A stretch of DNA of 64,000 nt from the NCBI RefSeq assembly GCF_000972495.1, contig NZ_LATM01000001.1, positions 331,241 to 395,240 on the forward strand. The letters are read 5' to 3'. This document shows, piece after piece, positions 7,494 to 16,286 of this stretch. The notes beneath the pieces were generated by a model. That model searched no databases and was not told the DNA's origin. It saw only the letters and a program-made list of their open reading frames with translations. The translations under genes were made by a program, and so were the position numbers. The number at the start of each line of letters is the position of its first letter. Position 1 is the first letter of the stretch. Origin of the DNA: Hymenobacter terrenus. GTDB lineage: Bacteria; Bacteroidota; Bacteroidia; Cytophagales; Hymenobacteraceae.

Positions 7494-7501
7494 TACTTTT
7501 G
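7494..7501 (+). promoter_or_regulatory. -7 box of the large TPR gene
   Basis: TACTTTTG is an exact TAnnTTTG match, 45 bases before the ATG at 7547. It implies a transcript start near 7508 and so argues against the longer in-frame start at 7457. Confidence 0.45.
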
Positions 7502-7546
7502 GCCACGACCCGGGCCCCGTGCGGCCCCTCCACGCAAGGTATTTAC

Positions 7547-10500
7547 ATGAAGCTATTTCCCCGGTTGGCGCTGGCCGCCGCTTTGAGCGCTGCGGCGCCA
7601 ATGGCAGCCCAGGCGCAGCAAACCCAGGTTTTTGCCGCCGATGAGCGGCATTTTCAAGAAGGGCTGGAACTGTTTGACCGTGGCCAGTACGGCGCGGCCC
7701 AGGAAGCCTTTCGGCAGTACCTCGCCATTGAGCCCGTGCACACCAGTCAGGCCGGCCCCACCGCCGGCGACCGCACCGCCGACGCCGAGTATTACTACGC
7801 CATCAGCGGCCTTTACCTGCTGCATCCCGATGCCGAAGGGCTGATCCTGGCTTTTGCCGAGCAGCACCCGGCCCACCCGCGCTCCGCCGTGGCCTATTTC
7901 GAGCTGGGCAAGTTCTATTTCGACCAGAAAAACTACGAGGCGGCCATTCACTACTTCCAGAAGGTGGCCCCCGACAACCTGAGCAACGACCAGCGCGCCG
8001 AGTCGGATTTTAAGCTGGCTTACAGCTACTTCGAGCAGAAGGACTACGAAAAGGCCCGTCTGCTGTTCGACCGCAACAAGCAGGCGCAAAGCCAGTACAA
8101 GTACGCCAGCTCGTACTACGCCGGCTACCTCGGCTACCGCGCCGGCGACTACCCCGGCGCCCGGGCCGATCTGGCCGTGGCCGAGCAAAACGACGCCTAT
8201 AAGCCCGTGGTGCCCGCCGTGATGGCCCAGATTTACTACAAAGAGGGCAACTACGACGGGCTGATTGCTTACGCCACCAAGGCTCTGCAAAACACCCCAC
8301 CGCCCCAGAGTGCCGACGAAATCCAGCTGCTGCTCGGCGACGCCTACTACCAAAAGCAGCAGTACAAGGAAGCCGCCGAGAACTTCGACAAGTACGCGGC
8401 TATTCACAAAAGTAAAATCGAGCCCGCCCTGCAATACAAGATTGGCTTTGCCAATTACAAGATGGGCGACTACAAGGGCGCCATTGCCAACCTGAAAAAC
8501 GTGGCCGTGCGCCGCGACTCGCTGGGGCAGAACGCGGCCTACCACCTGGGTCTAAGCTACGTGCAAACCAATCAGAAGCCCCAGGCCGTGACGGCCTTTG
8601 AGGCTGCCCGCCAGGCCACGTTCGACAAGGGAATTGCTGAAAACGCCACCCTAAAGCTGGGCCAGGTGCAGTACGAGCTGGGCAACTTGCCCGAGGTTAT
8701 TAATGTGCTGCGGGACTTTCGGAAGAAGTTTCCCCGCTCGAAGAACCAGCCCACGGTGGACGAGCTGCTGAGCACCAGCTTCCTGTCGTCGACCGACTAT
8801 TCGCAGGCCCTGACCTACCTCGAAGGCATCGACGACCGGAGCGCTAAACTGAACGCGACCTACCAGCGCGTGGCGTATTCGCAGGCCGCCACGCTCTACA
8901 ACAACGGCAACTATTCGGCCGCCCTGCCGCTGCTGGAGAAGTCCTTGCAATTTCCGGAGGACGACGGGCTACGGGCCGCGGCGCAGGTGTTACGCGGCGA
9001 GATTTACAGCGTGGGCCAGCAGTACCCCGATGCTATTGCGGCCTACGTGGCGGCGGCCCGCTCGGCCCGGCAGGGCGGCGTGAGCCCCGAAGAGGCGGAT
9101 TTTGAGCAGAAAGCCCGCTACGGCCTGGGCTACGCCTACTACAACACCAAGCAATACGACCGCGCCCGGCCGCAGTTCCAGGCGTTTCTGAGCGACACCG
9201 ACGCCAAGCCCTCGGACCCGAACTACTACGACGCCACCCTGCGCTTGGCCGACACCTACTACGTAGCCAAAAGCTACCCCCAGGCGCTGGAGTTGTACGA
9301 TAAAGTAATCAAGGCCAACGCGGCGGACAAGGACTACGCCTACTACCAAAAGGGCCGCACGCTGGGCCTGATGGGCCGCCGCGACGAAGCGAACAACACG
9401 CTGGCCTCGCTGCTCAAAACCAGCCCCAATTCGCGCTACGCCGAGGATGCCGTGTTTCAGCAAGCGCAGCTTTCGTTCGAAGCCGGGGAGTATCAGCCGG
9501 CCGCCACGGGCTTCACGCGTTTGATTGATAACCGCCCCAATAGCCCGCTGCTGCCGCAGGCGCTGCAAAAGCGCGGCGTGGCCTACGCCAACCTGGAGCA
9601 GCACGACAAGGCCGTGGCCGACTTCCAGCGCGTGCTCACTGAGTACCCGCGCAGTGAGGCGGCCTCGCAGGCAATATACAGCTTACAGGAAAGCCTGACG
9701 GCGCTGGGCCGCACGGAGGAATTCGACGCGGCGTTGGCCTCGTTCAAGATTCAAAATCCGGACAGCAAGGCCACCGAGAGCGTCGAGTTCGAGGCGGCCA
9801 AATCGCTGTATCTGGCCGAGAAATTCAAGCCCGCCATCCTGCGCCTGGAGTCGTACCTGAAGCAGTACCCGCAGTCGGCCCTGGGGCCCGATGCGCGTTT
9901 CTTCCTGGCTGATTCCTACCTCAAAACCGGCGACAAGCAGCAGGGCCTCGCCCGGCTGCGCGACGTGGTGACGGAAGGCAAAACCGAGTTTGTGAACCGC
10001 GCCGTGGGCCGCCTCGCCGACCTGGAATTCGAAAACAAAAACTACGCGGAGGCCGCCAAATACTACGAGCGCCTGCGCGGCGCCAGCACCAACCGCCGCG
10101 AGGTGGCTAACGCCACCCTGGGCCAGATGCGCAGTCTCTACGAAAGCGGCGATTACCCCGGCACCCGCCGCGTAGCGGAGGAGCTGCGCACCCTGGCCGG
10201 GGCCACGGTCAACGCCACCAACGCGGCCCTGCTCTACCTGGGCAAAGCCAGCTACCGCACCGAAAACCTCGACCAGGCCGCTACCGAGTTGGCCACCGCC
10301 GCTACCGCCGCGCCCAACGACGTGAACGGCGCCGAAGCCCAGTATTACCTGGCCGAAACCCTGTTCAAGCAAAAGAAAAACGAGGAAGCCAAAGCAGCGG
10401 CGCTAAAAGTGAATTCCGACTTCAGCAGCTATTCCTTGTGGCTGGGGCGGGCCTTCCTGCTGGTGGCCGAGATTTACGCCTCGGAAGGCGACAACTTCCA

Positions 10501-10807
10501 GGCGCGTGGCACGCTGAACTCGCTTATCGATAATAATTTCCCGGTGGCCGAGGTATTGGAAGCCGCCAAGCAGCGCCTGAAGACGCTGGGTGCCGACCAA
10601 CCCGACGACACCGCCGAACCCGCTACGCCAACCAAAGCCCCCGCCAAGGCCCCGGCCAAAACCCCCGCGAAAGCACCGGCCAAGACGCCCGTGGCCCCCG
10701 CCACTGGCAAGCCCGCCCCCGCGGCGCCCCCGGCCAAGGGCAAAGCGGCACCCCGCTCCAACCTGCGCGGTACCACCGCCCCGGCCGATACGGCCACTCA
10801 GCGCTAA
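7547..10807 (+). CDS. Exported 1086-aa tetratricopeptide-repeat protein
   Basis: The ATG at 7547 opens a clear signal peptide (residues 1-22, cleavage after AQA). Nearly the whole mature protein is TPR helices, seen as recurring A-x-x-Y-Y and G-x-Y-x-x-A patterns (for example FDQKNYEAAIHYF, KQQYKEAAENF, NKNYAEAAKYY). The C-terminus (from about residue 1025) is a low-complexity Lys/Pro/Ala tail. It is likely a periplasmic or outer-membrane scaffold. An outer-membrane barrel gene follows 36 bases downstream, then SPOR, ExbB, ExbD and TonB-like genes. TPR partners of this kind accompany Tol/Ton-type envelope machines, so such a role is inferred. Function not proven. Confidence 0.85.
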   Translation: MKLFPRLALAAALSAAAPMAAQAQQTQVFAADERHFQEGLELFDRGQYGAAQEAFRQYLAIEPVHTSQAGPTAGDRTADAEYYYAISGLYLLHPDAEGLILAFAEQHPAHPRSAVAYFELGKFYFDQKNYEAAIHYFQKVAPDNLSNDQRAESDFKLAYSYFEQKDYEKARLLFDRNKQAQSQYKYASSYYAGYLGYRAGDYPGARADLAVAEQNDAYKPVVPAVMAQIYYKEGNYDGLIAYATKALQNTPPPQSADEIQLLLGDAYYQKQQYKEAAENFDKYAAIHKSKIEPALQYKIGFANYKMGDYKGAIANLKNVAVRRDSLGQNAAYHLGLSYVQTNQKPQAVTAFEAARQATFDKGIAENATLKLGQVQYELGNLPEVINVLRDFRKKFPRSKNQPTVDELLSTSFLSSTDYSQALTYLEGIDDRSAKLNATYQRVAYSQAATLYNNGNYSAALPLLEKSLQFPEDDGLRAAAQVLRGEIYSVGQQYPDAIAAYVAAARSARQGGVSPEEADFEQKARYGLGYAYYNTKQYDRARPQFQAFLSDTDAKPSDPNYYDATLRLADTYYVAKSYPQALELYDKVIKANAADKDYAYYQKGRTLGLMGRRDEANNTLASLLKTSPNSRYAEDAVFQQAQLSFEAGEYQPAATGFTRLIDNRPNSPLLPQALQKRGVAYANLEQHDKAVADFQRVLTEYPRSEAASQAIYSLQESLTALGRTEEFDAALASFKIQNPDSKATESVEFEAAKSLYLAEKFKPAILRLESYLKQYPQSALGPDARFFLADSYLKTGDKQQGLARLRDVVTEGKTEFVNRAVGRLADLEFENKNYAEAAKYYERLRGASTNRREVANATLGQMRSLYESGDYPGTRRVAEELRTLAGATVNATNAALLYLGKASYRTENLDQAATELATAATAAPNDVNGAEAQYYLAETLFKQKKNEEAKAAALKVNSDFSSYSLWLGRAFLLVAEIYASEGDNFQARGTLNSLIDNNFPVAEVLEAAKQRLKTLGADQPDDTAEPATPTKAPAKAPAKTPAKAPAKTPVAPATGKPAPAAPPAKGKAAPRSNLRGTTAPADTATQR

Positions 10808-10843
10808 GCCCGGCGTATCCTTTCATTGAATAATAGTTTGCTG

Positions 10844-12643
10844 ATGAAGCGTTTGTCAATAGTAAATTCTAAGCCGATGGTACGCCGCGGGGCCGGCCTA
10901 GTGGCCAGCCTGGCCTTGGCCACGGTGCTGGTGGGAGCGGTAGCGCCCACGGCCAGTGCCCAGCCCACCAGACCTAAAACCACGGGCAAGATTGAAGAAG
11001 CCGAGATTGAAATCGTGAAGGAGCGGGTGAACCAGCTGCCCGAGGCCACGCGCAACTTCGACAAAATCAAGCTGCCGGCCGTGCCCAAAGCCGAGCGCAA
11101 GGTCACCTACAGCTTCCCCGATTTCCGCTTGCCCACTGACCGCCTCAACCCTTCGGTAAAGGTGCTCACCATCCGGTCGGAGGAAGCCTCGCCGCTCACC
11201 GGCAACTTCGTAAAGGCCGGCATCGGCAACTACGGCACGTTCTACGGCCGAGGCTATTTCCACAGCACCCGCAATACCGACCATGCCTACGGCCTGGACA
11301 TCAAGCATATTAACTCGCTGAACGGGCCCGTTGATGGCAAGAACTCCAGCGTAGCCCAGAGCAGCGCCCATCTCATGGGCGAGCTGTATCGGGGCACCGC
11401 CGCCTTCGGCGCCACCCTGGATTTTGGCCGTGAGCGGTACAATTTCTACGGCTACGAGAAGGCCGCCAACGGCACGCCGGTGCCCACTCCCGAAGCCAAG
11501 GACATCAAGCAAGTATTCAACCGCTTCGCGGTGAAGGCCTACGCCCACAACCGCGCCCCCGAGCAGGTGCTGACCTACGATGCCGGCATTGGCTATCGGT
11601 ATTGGAGCGACAGTTTCTCAGCCTCCGAAAGCGACGTGCAACTGAACGCCAAGGTTGGTTATGCCCTGGGCGAAACCAGCCGCGTGACGGTGGCGGCCGA
11701 CGTGTCGGTTATCTCCGATAAGGACGTTGCGCCCAGCAGAGTCCTTGTTCCCGATAATGCGCCGCAGGTTACGCGGACGCGCTCCTTCGTGCAGGCCACT
11801 CCGGCTTATGAGTTTCTTAATAAGAACATTGCTTTCTCGGTAGGCGCCACGTTGGGGTATTCTTCCGATACGGCCACCAACGTCAGCAAAGCCGTGATTT
11901 ACCCAGCCGTGCGCCTGGGCTACACCATCGAGCCTGAGCGGTTTATGGTCTATGCCGGGCTGGGTGGCTCCCTGCAACGCGTAACCCGCTACGACCTGAC
12001 CACCGAAAACCCCTGGTTGAACCGCGGTCTGAACGTTGCCGACACCCATCGTGGGCCGACCATCTACGCCGGTTTCACTTCGACGCCCGCCCGGGGCCTG
12101 GAGCTGAACGCCCGTGCCACCTACGCCCGCGACCGCAACCTCTATTTCTACCTCAACAATGCCATCGACCCCACCAAATTCGACTTGGTGTACGACCAGA
12201 ACGCCACTGGCGTGCTCAACATCCACGGCGAGCTGCTGTATAACGCGAACGAGAAATTTCGCCTCGGCACTCGCATGGACTACAACAATTACGCCCTCAA
12301 AAACCTGCCCGAGCCCTTTCACCGGCCTGATTTCCAAGGTTCGCTCTTTGGAACCTACAACGTTTTCGACAAGCTCATCCTCGGCCTGGAGGGCTATTTC
12401 TACTCGGCCAGCTACGGAATTAGCTACCGGGCGGCCAGTACCGCGGGCGCCGCGCGAGTGCCCGATTTTTACCGCGCCACCGACCCGATTGTCGACCTGA
12501 ATCTGCGCGCCGATTACCGCATTACGCCAAAAATATCCATCTTTGCAATGGGTAATAACCTCGCCAACCGCCAATACCAGCGCTTCTACAGCTATCCTGT
12601 GAAGGGCATCAACGTGATTGGCGGGGCGAGCTACACTTTTTGA
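10844..12643 (+). CDS. Outer-membrane beta-barrel protein, TonB-dependent-receptor-like
   Basis: A 599-aa protein from the ATG at 10844; a TTG 18 bases earlier is also possible. A long signal peptide ends at about residue 39 (ASA-QP). The mature part has no carboxypeptidase-like domain or recognisable plug. It is mostly alternating aromatic strands such as GNFVKAGIGNYGTFYGRGYF and ends in NVIGGASYTF, a typical barrel C-terminus with a final Phe. It follows the TPR gene closely and is probably co-transcribed with it. The cargo is unknown. A Bacteroidota barrel family without a dedicated name is the best description. Confidence 0.78.
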   Translation: MKRLSIVNSKPMVRRGAGLVASLALATVLVGAVAPTASAQPTRPKTTGKIEEAEIEIVKERVNQLPEATRNFDKIKLPAVPKAERKVTYSFPDFRLPTDRLNPSVKVLTIRSEEASPLTGNFVKAGIGNYGTFYGRGYFHSTRNTDHAYGLDIKHINSLNGPVDGKNSSVAQSSAHLMGELYRGTAAFGATLDFGRERYNFYGYEKAANGTPVPTPEAKDIKQVFNRFAVKAYAHNRAPEQVLTYDAGIGYRYWSDSFSASESDVQLNAKVGYALGETSRVTVAADVSVISDKDVAPSRVLVPDNAPQVTRTRSFVQATPAYEFLNKNIAFSVGATLGYSSDTATNVSKAVIYPAVRLGYTIEPERFMVYAGLGGSLQRVTRYDLTTENPWLNRGLNVADTHRGPTIYAGFTSTPARGLELNARATYARDRNLYFYLNNAIDPTKFDLVYDQNATGVLNIHGELLYNANEKFRLGTRMDYNNYALKNLPEPFHRPDFQGSLFGTYNVFDKLILGLEGYFYSASYGISYRAASTAGAARVPDFYRATDPIVDLNLRADYRITPKISIFAMGNNLANRQYQRFYSYPVKGINVIGGASYTF

Positions 12644-12740
12644 GTTAAGAGTGATGAGTTAAAAGTTGTGAGTTGCGTTGCGCTTAATGCGATGACCTCA
12701 TAGTATTTAACTCATTACTCTTAACTCCTAACTTTTAACT
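12642..12740. repeat. Intergenic inverted repeat of the GAGTTAAGAGT type
   Basis: The arm at 12642-12663 (GAGTTAAGAGTGATGAGTTA...) is complementary to 12706-12727 with one mismatch, spaced by 42 bases, and fragments of the same motif follow. It starts inside the stop codon of the barrel gene and fills the gap to the next start. The same style of AT-rich repeat occurs at 14661-14738. Confidence 0.65.
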
Positions 12741-12746
12741 GACACC

Positions 12747-13955
12747 ATGCACCTCGCCGACCACATCCGCCCCCTTCTCCGTGACCACGACTGTGTGATT
12801 ATTCCGGATTTTGGGGGCCTCGTGGCCGATGTTTCACCGGCTCGGGCCCAGCCTGGCCGACAGGCCCTGAGCCCACCAACCAAGCTGGTGGCCTTCAACC
12901 AAGCCCTGACCCGCAACGACGGCCTGCTGGTGGATGCCCTGAGCCAGCACCTGGGGCTGTCCATCGCGCAAGCCCGCGATGCCGTGCGCGCCGCCGTAGC
13001 CGGCCTGCAACAAGAACTGGAAGAAACTAATCGGACCGAGTTGCCCGGCATCGGCATCTTTCGCCGCGCCGCCGGCCGGGGGCTCGCCTTCGAATACACG
13101 GGGTCTGATAATCTGCTAGCCTCTGCTTTTGGCTTGCCCGAGCTCGCCGCCCGGCCCGTGCGCACCAACGATGCCCGTGCTAAGCGTCCGCAGCCCGCCT
13201 TGCGCGGTAGCGCCACCCGGCGTTCACGCTGGGCCCGCCTGGTCCCAACCGGGGTTATTGCCCTCGCCGCGGGCCTGTTGCTGCTGGCAAACTATCAGGT
13301 GGCTCTGAAAGCCGGCTACCTGCCGGCAAGCTGGCAGACCCAACTGCCCAAACTGGCACTCGCCCAGCGCCGCGCCGCGCCGGTCAACCTGGTGCTTACC
13401 GAGCCGCAGCAAGCCACTTTAGGTCAGCATGACTTTACTACCAGCACACTAGCGTCCGAAGGCATTACCCCGGTAGAAACCGCGCCCTCGCCAACTATTG
13501 AGGAGATACCAACCCGCACATCGAGCGAGGCAGTAGGGAGTGTTGCCAGCAGCCCGGTTGCAACCTTACCTGCGAAAGCTACTGCTCCGGCCGCCGCGCC
13601 AGCCACGCCGGTAGAATCCACCGCGCCGGCGGCTGTCGTACCTACTGCTACTCCAGTCACCGCATCTGTTTCGGCAAATTCGACGCCTTCTGCCACCACA
13701 AGCTCCACTACAATTAAAAACCCAACCGGTCGTTACTACGTCATTGCCGGCGCTTACAGTAGTTTGCTCCGCGCTGAGCAGGGCCGCAGGGTCCTGGCTC
13801 GCGCAGGGCGGGTCACCCGTATTATTTTACCTCCCTACGGCAGCCGCTTGTTCCGCCTGACGGCCGCTGACTACCCCGACCTGGCTTCGGCCCAACGCGA
13901 AGCCCAGCGCCTGCGCGTGAGCACCCATTGTGACTACAATACGTTGAAATTTTAA
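12747..13955 (+). CDS. HU-CCDC81 and SPOR domain protein
   Basis: A 402-aa protein. The N-terminal 120 residues (HLADHIRPLLRDHDCVIIPDFGGLV, LPGIGIFRRAAGRGLAFE) match the paired bacterial HU-CCDC81 domains, HU/IHF-like folds. A single transmembrane helix follows at about residues 165-187. A long Thr/Ala/Pro linker then leads to a C-terminal SPOR domain (about 325-402, GRYYVIAGAYSSLLRAEQG). SPOR domains bind denuded peptidoglycan at division sites. The protein therefore places an HU-like domain in the cytoplasm and a septum-binding domain in the periplasm. It precedes exbB by 8 bases. Confidence 0.88.
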   Translation: MHLADHIRPLLRDHDCVIIPDFGGLVADVSPARAQPGRQALSPPTKLVAFNQALTRNDGLLVDALSQHLGLSIAQARDAVRAAVAGLQQELEETNRTELPGIGIFRRAAGRGLAFEYTGSDNLLASAFGLPELAARPVRTNDARAKRPQPALRGSATRRSRWARLVPTGVIALAAGLLLLANYQVALKAGYLPASWQTQLPKLALAQRRAAPVNLVLTEPQQATLGQHDFTTSTLASEGITPVETAPSPTIEEIPTRTSSEAVGSVASSPVATLPAKATAPAAAPATPVESTAPAAVVPTATPVTASVSANSTPSATTSSTTIKNPTGRYYVIAGAYSSLLRAEQGRRVLARAGRVTRIILPPYGSRLFRLTAADYPDLASAQREAQRLRVSTHCDYNTLKF

Positions 13956-13963
13956 TCGTCCGC

Positions 13964-14659
13964 ATGTCCGTATTCCTCTTGCAAGTGGTTCCTGCCGCTG
14001 CCGATACTGTAAATACCGCCACCGCTGCTGCTCCCATAGCCGACACTAGTGTTCCCGTCATCGACCTGCTTTTGCGCGGTGGCCTGATAATGGTCCCGCT
14101 GGTGGCCCTCTCTATTCTCTCTGTTTACATTATCATCGAGCGCTACATCACCATCCGCAAGGCAGCCGGTAATCCCGATTCTTTCATGGCCGGCATTCGC
14201 TCGCTGATGGTGAAAGGGGACCTGGCTGGGGCTAAGCTGCTCTGCGCTCAAACCGCCTCGCCGCTGGCCCGGATGGTCGAAAAAGGTCTGCGCCGCATTG
14301 GACTGCCACTCAAAGAAATCGAAACCAGCGTAGAAAACGTGGGCAAGATTGAAATCGCCCGTCTCGAAAAGAACATCAGCATCCTGGGTATTATTGCCGG
14401 TATCGCGCCTATGATTGGCTTCGTGGGTACCATCATCGGGGTTATTAAGATTTTCTATTCCATCGCTGCCACCAAGGAGTTCGGTATTCCGCAGGTAGCC
14501 GACGGCTTGTATGTAAAGCTGGTGACATCGGCTACGGGTCTTATCGTCGGCATCATCGCCCACGTGGGGTACCATTGGCTCAGCATCCTCGTCGAGCGCA
14601 TGGTGTTCCGCATGGAGAACTCGGCCATCGAGTTCATGGACATTCTTCAGGATAACTAG
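13964..14659 (+). CDS. exbB: MotA/TolQ/ExbB proton channel family protein
   Basis: A 231-aa inner-membrane protein with three predicted helices: about residues 34-55, IIAGIAPMIGFVGTIIGVI near 145-165, and VKLVTSATGLIVGIIAHVGYHWL near 185-208. The GFVGTIIG and VTSATGLIVG motifs are diagnostic of the ExbB/TolQ proton channel. With ExbD it forms the proton-driven motor that energises a TonB- or TolA-like protein. It starts 8 bases after the SPOR gene, and ExbD follows after a palindromic spacer. Confidence 0.93.
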   Translation: MSVFLLQVVPAAADTVNTATAAAPIADTSVPVIDLLLRGGLIMVPLVALSILSVYIIIERYITIRKAAGNPDSFMAGIRSLMVKGDLAGAKLLCAQTASPLARMVEKGLRRIGLPLKEIETSVENVGKIEIARLEKNISILGIIAGIAPMIGFVGTIIGVIKIFYSIAATKEFGIPQVADGLYVKLVTSATGLIVGIIAHVGYHWLSILVERMVFRMENSAIEFMDILQDN

Positions 14660-14660
14660 T

Positions 14661-14738
14661 TGAATTATGAGGTATGAATTATGAGTCGGGTGGCCAAACT
14701 CAGAGCCGCTCCATTCATCATTCATACCTCATAATTCA
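14661..14738. repeat. Intergenic inverted repeat of the TGAATTATGA type
   Basis: The arm at 14661-14684 (TGAATTATGAGGTATGAATT...) is complementary to 14715-14738 with one mismatch. It fills the gap between exbB and exbD. Repeats rich in GAATTATGA are common between genes in Bacteroidota. It may form a stem in the exbB-exbD mRNA. Confidence 0.65.
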
Positions 14739-14752
14739 TAATTTAAGCAGTT

Positions 14753-15172
14753 ATGAATCTTTCCCGCCGTCATCGCCTCACGTCGCACGTTGAGACCGGG
14801 GCTATGAACGACATCATGTTCTTCCTGATGTTGTTCTTTCTTATTGCTTCCACGCTGGTTAATCCCAATGTAATTAAGCTCTTACTGCCAAATGCTAAAT
14901 CAAGCAAGCAAGTAATGAAGCAGCCCATCACCATTTCGGTAGATGCGGCCGGCGCATACTTTGTCAATAAAAAACCCGTCAACCCAGCTTCCGTAGAACC
15001 AGAGTTGGTGGCCCTTATCGGCACAACCTCGACTGAGGAACAGCCTACTGTGGTGCTGCGCGTTGATAATTCGTTGAACGTTCAGAAGCTGGTTGACATT
15101 CTGGAAATTGGCAACCGTCTCAAGCTGAAAATGGTGATGGCTACTCAGGCCCAGCAAGCGGCTGGGAAGTGA
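14753..15172 (+). CDS. exbD: ExbD/TolR family protein
   Basis: A 139-aa protein with one N-terminal transmembrane helix at about residues 20-38 (NDIMFFLMLFFLIASTLV). Asp20 at its start corresponds to the proton-carrying Asp of ExbD/TolR. The remaining part is the periplasmic domain, ending in KLVDILEIGNRLKLKMVMATQ. It works with the upstream ExbB and the downstream TonB-like protein. Confidence 0.93.
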   Translation: MNLSRRHRLTSHVETGAMNDIMFFLMLFFLIASTLVNPNVIKLLLPNAKSSKQVMKQPITISVDAAGAYFVNKKPVNPASVEPELVALIGTTSTEEQPTVVLRVDNSLNVQKLVDILEIGNRLKLKMVMATQAQQAAGK

Positions 15173-15285
15173 ATTATTGATGTAATAATGCGTTTTTGTG
15201 CTGCTGTGAGGTTGAATAAAATTTGATTCCACCTGCGCATCTCGCCGTTAGCACCGCAGTGCATTACCAAGTTTGTCCATCAACA

Positions 15286-16167
15286 ATGGCTATTGACTAT
15301 CCCGAACCGCACCGCCGCGAGGCCCTGATTGGCACCCTGGTTATTCACGGGGTATTGCTGCTACTGTTCATTTTCACCGTTTTCAAGGGACCCAACCCGC
15401 CGCTGGCTGCCATTGGCGGCGACGGCGTGGAGCTGAACTATGGCCTCGACGAAGCGGGCTCGGGTGATGTGCAAAGCATGGCAACAGCCAACAACTCGCC
15501 CAACCGTGAAGACAGCCGCCCGCCCGTGGCCAGCCCCGACCCCCAGCCCCGGCCCGCTGCGGCAGCCACGCCCGAGCCCACGCCGCCTTCCCAGGAAAAG
15601 ATAATCACCAGCGACGCGGAAGAAAGCCCCGTTTCGGAGGCACCCGTGGAAACTCCGGCTCCACCCAAGGAGGAAGTGAAAGTGGCTCCCAAGCCGAAGC
15701 GGCAAGTGGCCGTGGCTTTCTCGCCGAAAGGCAGTGCTACCGGCGGTGGCAACGGCGAGAATGGTACCAGCAACACGCCGACCGGCAACAACAACGGTGA
15801 CCGGCCCGGCGCTGTGGGCGACCAAGGCGACCCTAACGGCTCGCTCGACGCCAAGGCGCTGTATGGGGCCCCAGGCAGTGGGGGCAGCGGCAGCAGCCCC
15901 GGTAGTGGCGGCCTGGAAATGAGCGGCTGGCGCATTGATAGCACGCCGCAGGTTGAAGCTATTGACGACAATTCGGGGCAAATTCGTTTCAAAATCAAGA
16001 TTTCGGACGATGGCGAGGTATTGGCTGTCACGAAGGTTTCGGGCAACGTTTCGGCAGCGCAGGAAAAGTTGTGCCGGGACAAACTACTTGATGCCAATTT
16101 CATAAAGACCAACGCGGCGGCAGGTGGCGCTACGGGTTTTTATACCTTTAAATTCACGGTTCGTTAG
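15286..16167 (+). CDS. TonB-like energy transducer
   Basis: A 293-aa protein from the ATG at 15286. Residues 13-33 (ALIGTLVIHGVLLLLFIFTVF) form the membrane anchor and hold a central His21, as in E. coli TonB, where a helix His is essential. The middle is Pro/Glu/Lys-rich and then Gly/Ser/Asn-rich, suited to spanning the periplasm. The C-terminal 90 residues (GQIRFKIKISDDGEVLAVTKVSG...) resemble the TonB/TolA C-terminal domain. The longer in-frame start at 15223 adds residues without any signal. A terminator follows, ending the envelope gene block. Confidence 0.82.
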   Translation: MAIDYPEPHRREALIGTLVIHGVLLLLFIFTVFKGPNPPLAAIGGDGVELNYGLDEAGSGDVQSMATANNSPNREDSRPPVASPDPQPRPAAAATPEPTPPSQEKIITSDAEESPVSEAPVETPAPPKEEVKVAPKPKRQVAVAFSPKGSATGGGNGENGTSNTPTGNNNGDRPGAVGDQGDPNGSLDAKALYGAPGSGGSGSSPGSGGLEMSGWRIDSTPQVEAIDDNSGQIRFKIKISDDGEVLAVTKVSGNVSAAQEKLCRDKLLDANFIKTNAAAGGATGFYTFKFTVR

Positions 16168-16196
16168 TCGTAACCTTCAGCTGCCAATAGTTTACG

Positions 16197-16230
16197 CCCC
16201 GTGACTTGTCAATCAGGTCGCGGGGTTTTT
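16197..16230 (+). terminator. Terminator after the ExbB-ExbD-TonB block
   Basis: CCCCGTGACTT and AGGTCGCGGGG form an imperfect stem with a 7-nt loop, followed by TTTTT. Confidence 0.75.
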
Positions 16231-16260
16231 GATTAATGCCCACAGCCGGCGCTTACTTTG
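16229..16260 (+). promoter_or_regulatory. Candidate promoter of folC
   Basis: TTG at 16229-16231 is followed after 21 bases by TTACTTTG (16253-16260), a near match to the -7 consensus. The implied transcript start is near 16267, downstream of the ATG at 16236. This favours the GTG at 16287 as the folC start. Confidence 0.4.
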
Positions 16261-16286
16261 CGGTTTCATTACCAGCAACACAACTC

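Noticed and set aside
7553..8545. 330-codon open frame antisense to the large TPR gene
   Set aside because: Val/Gly/Leu-rich shadow of TPR codons; the plus-strand frame has a signal peptide and repeats, the minus frame has nothing recognisable.
11618..12574. 318-codon open frame antisense to the barrel gene
   Set aside because: Its composition follows from the GC-rich third positions of the plus-strand gene; no start signal or family resemblance.
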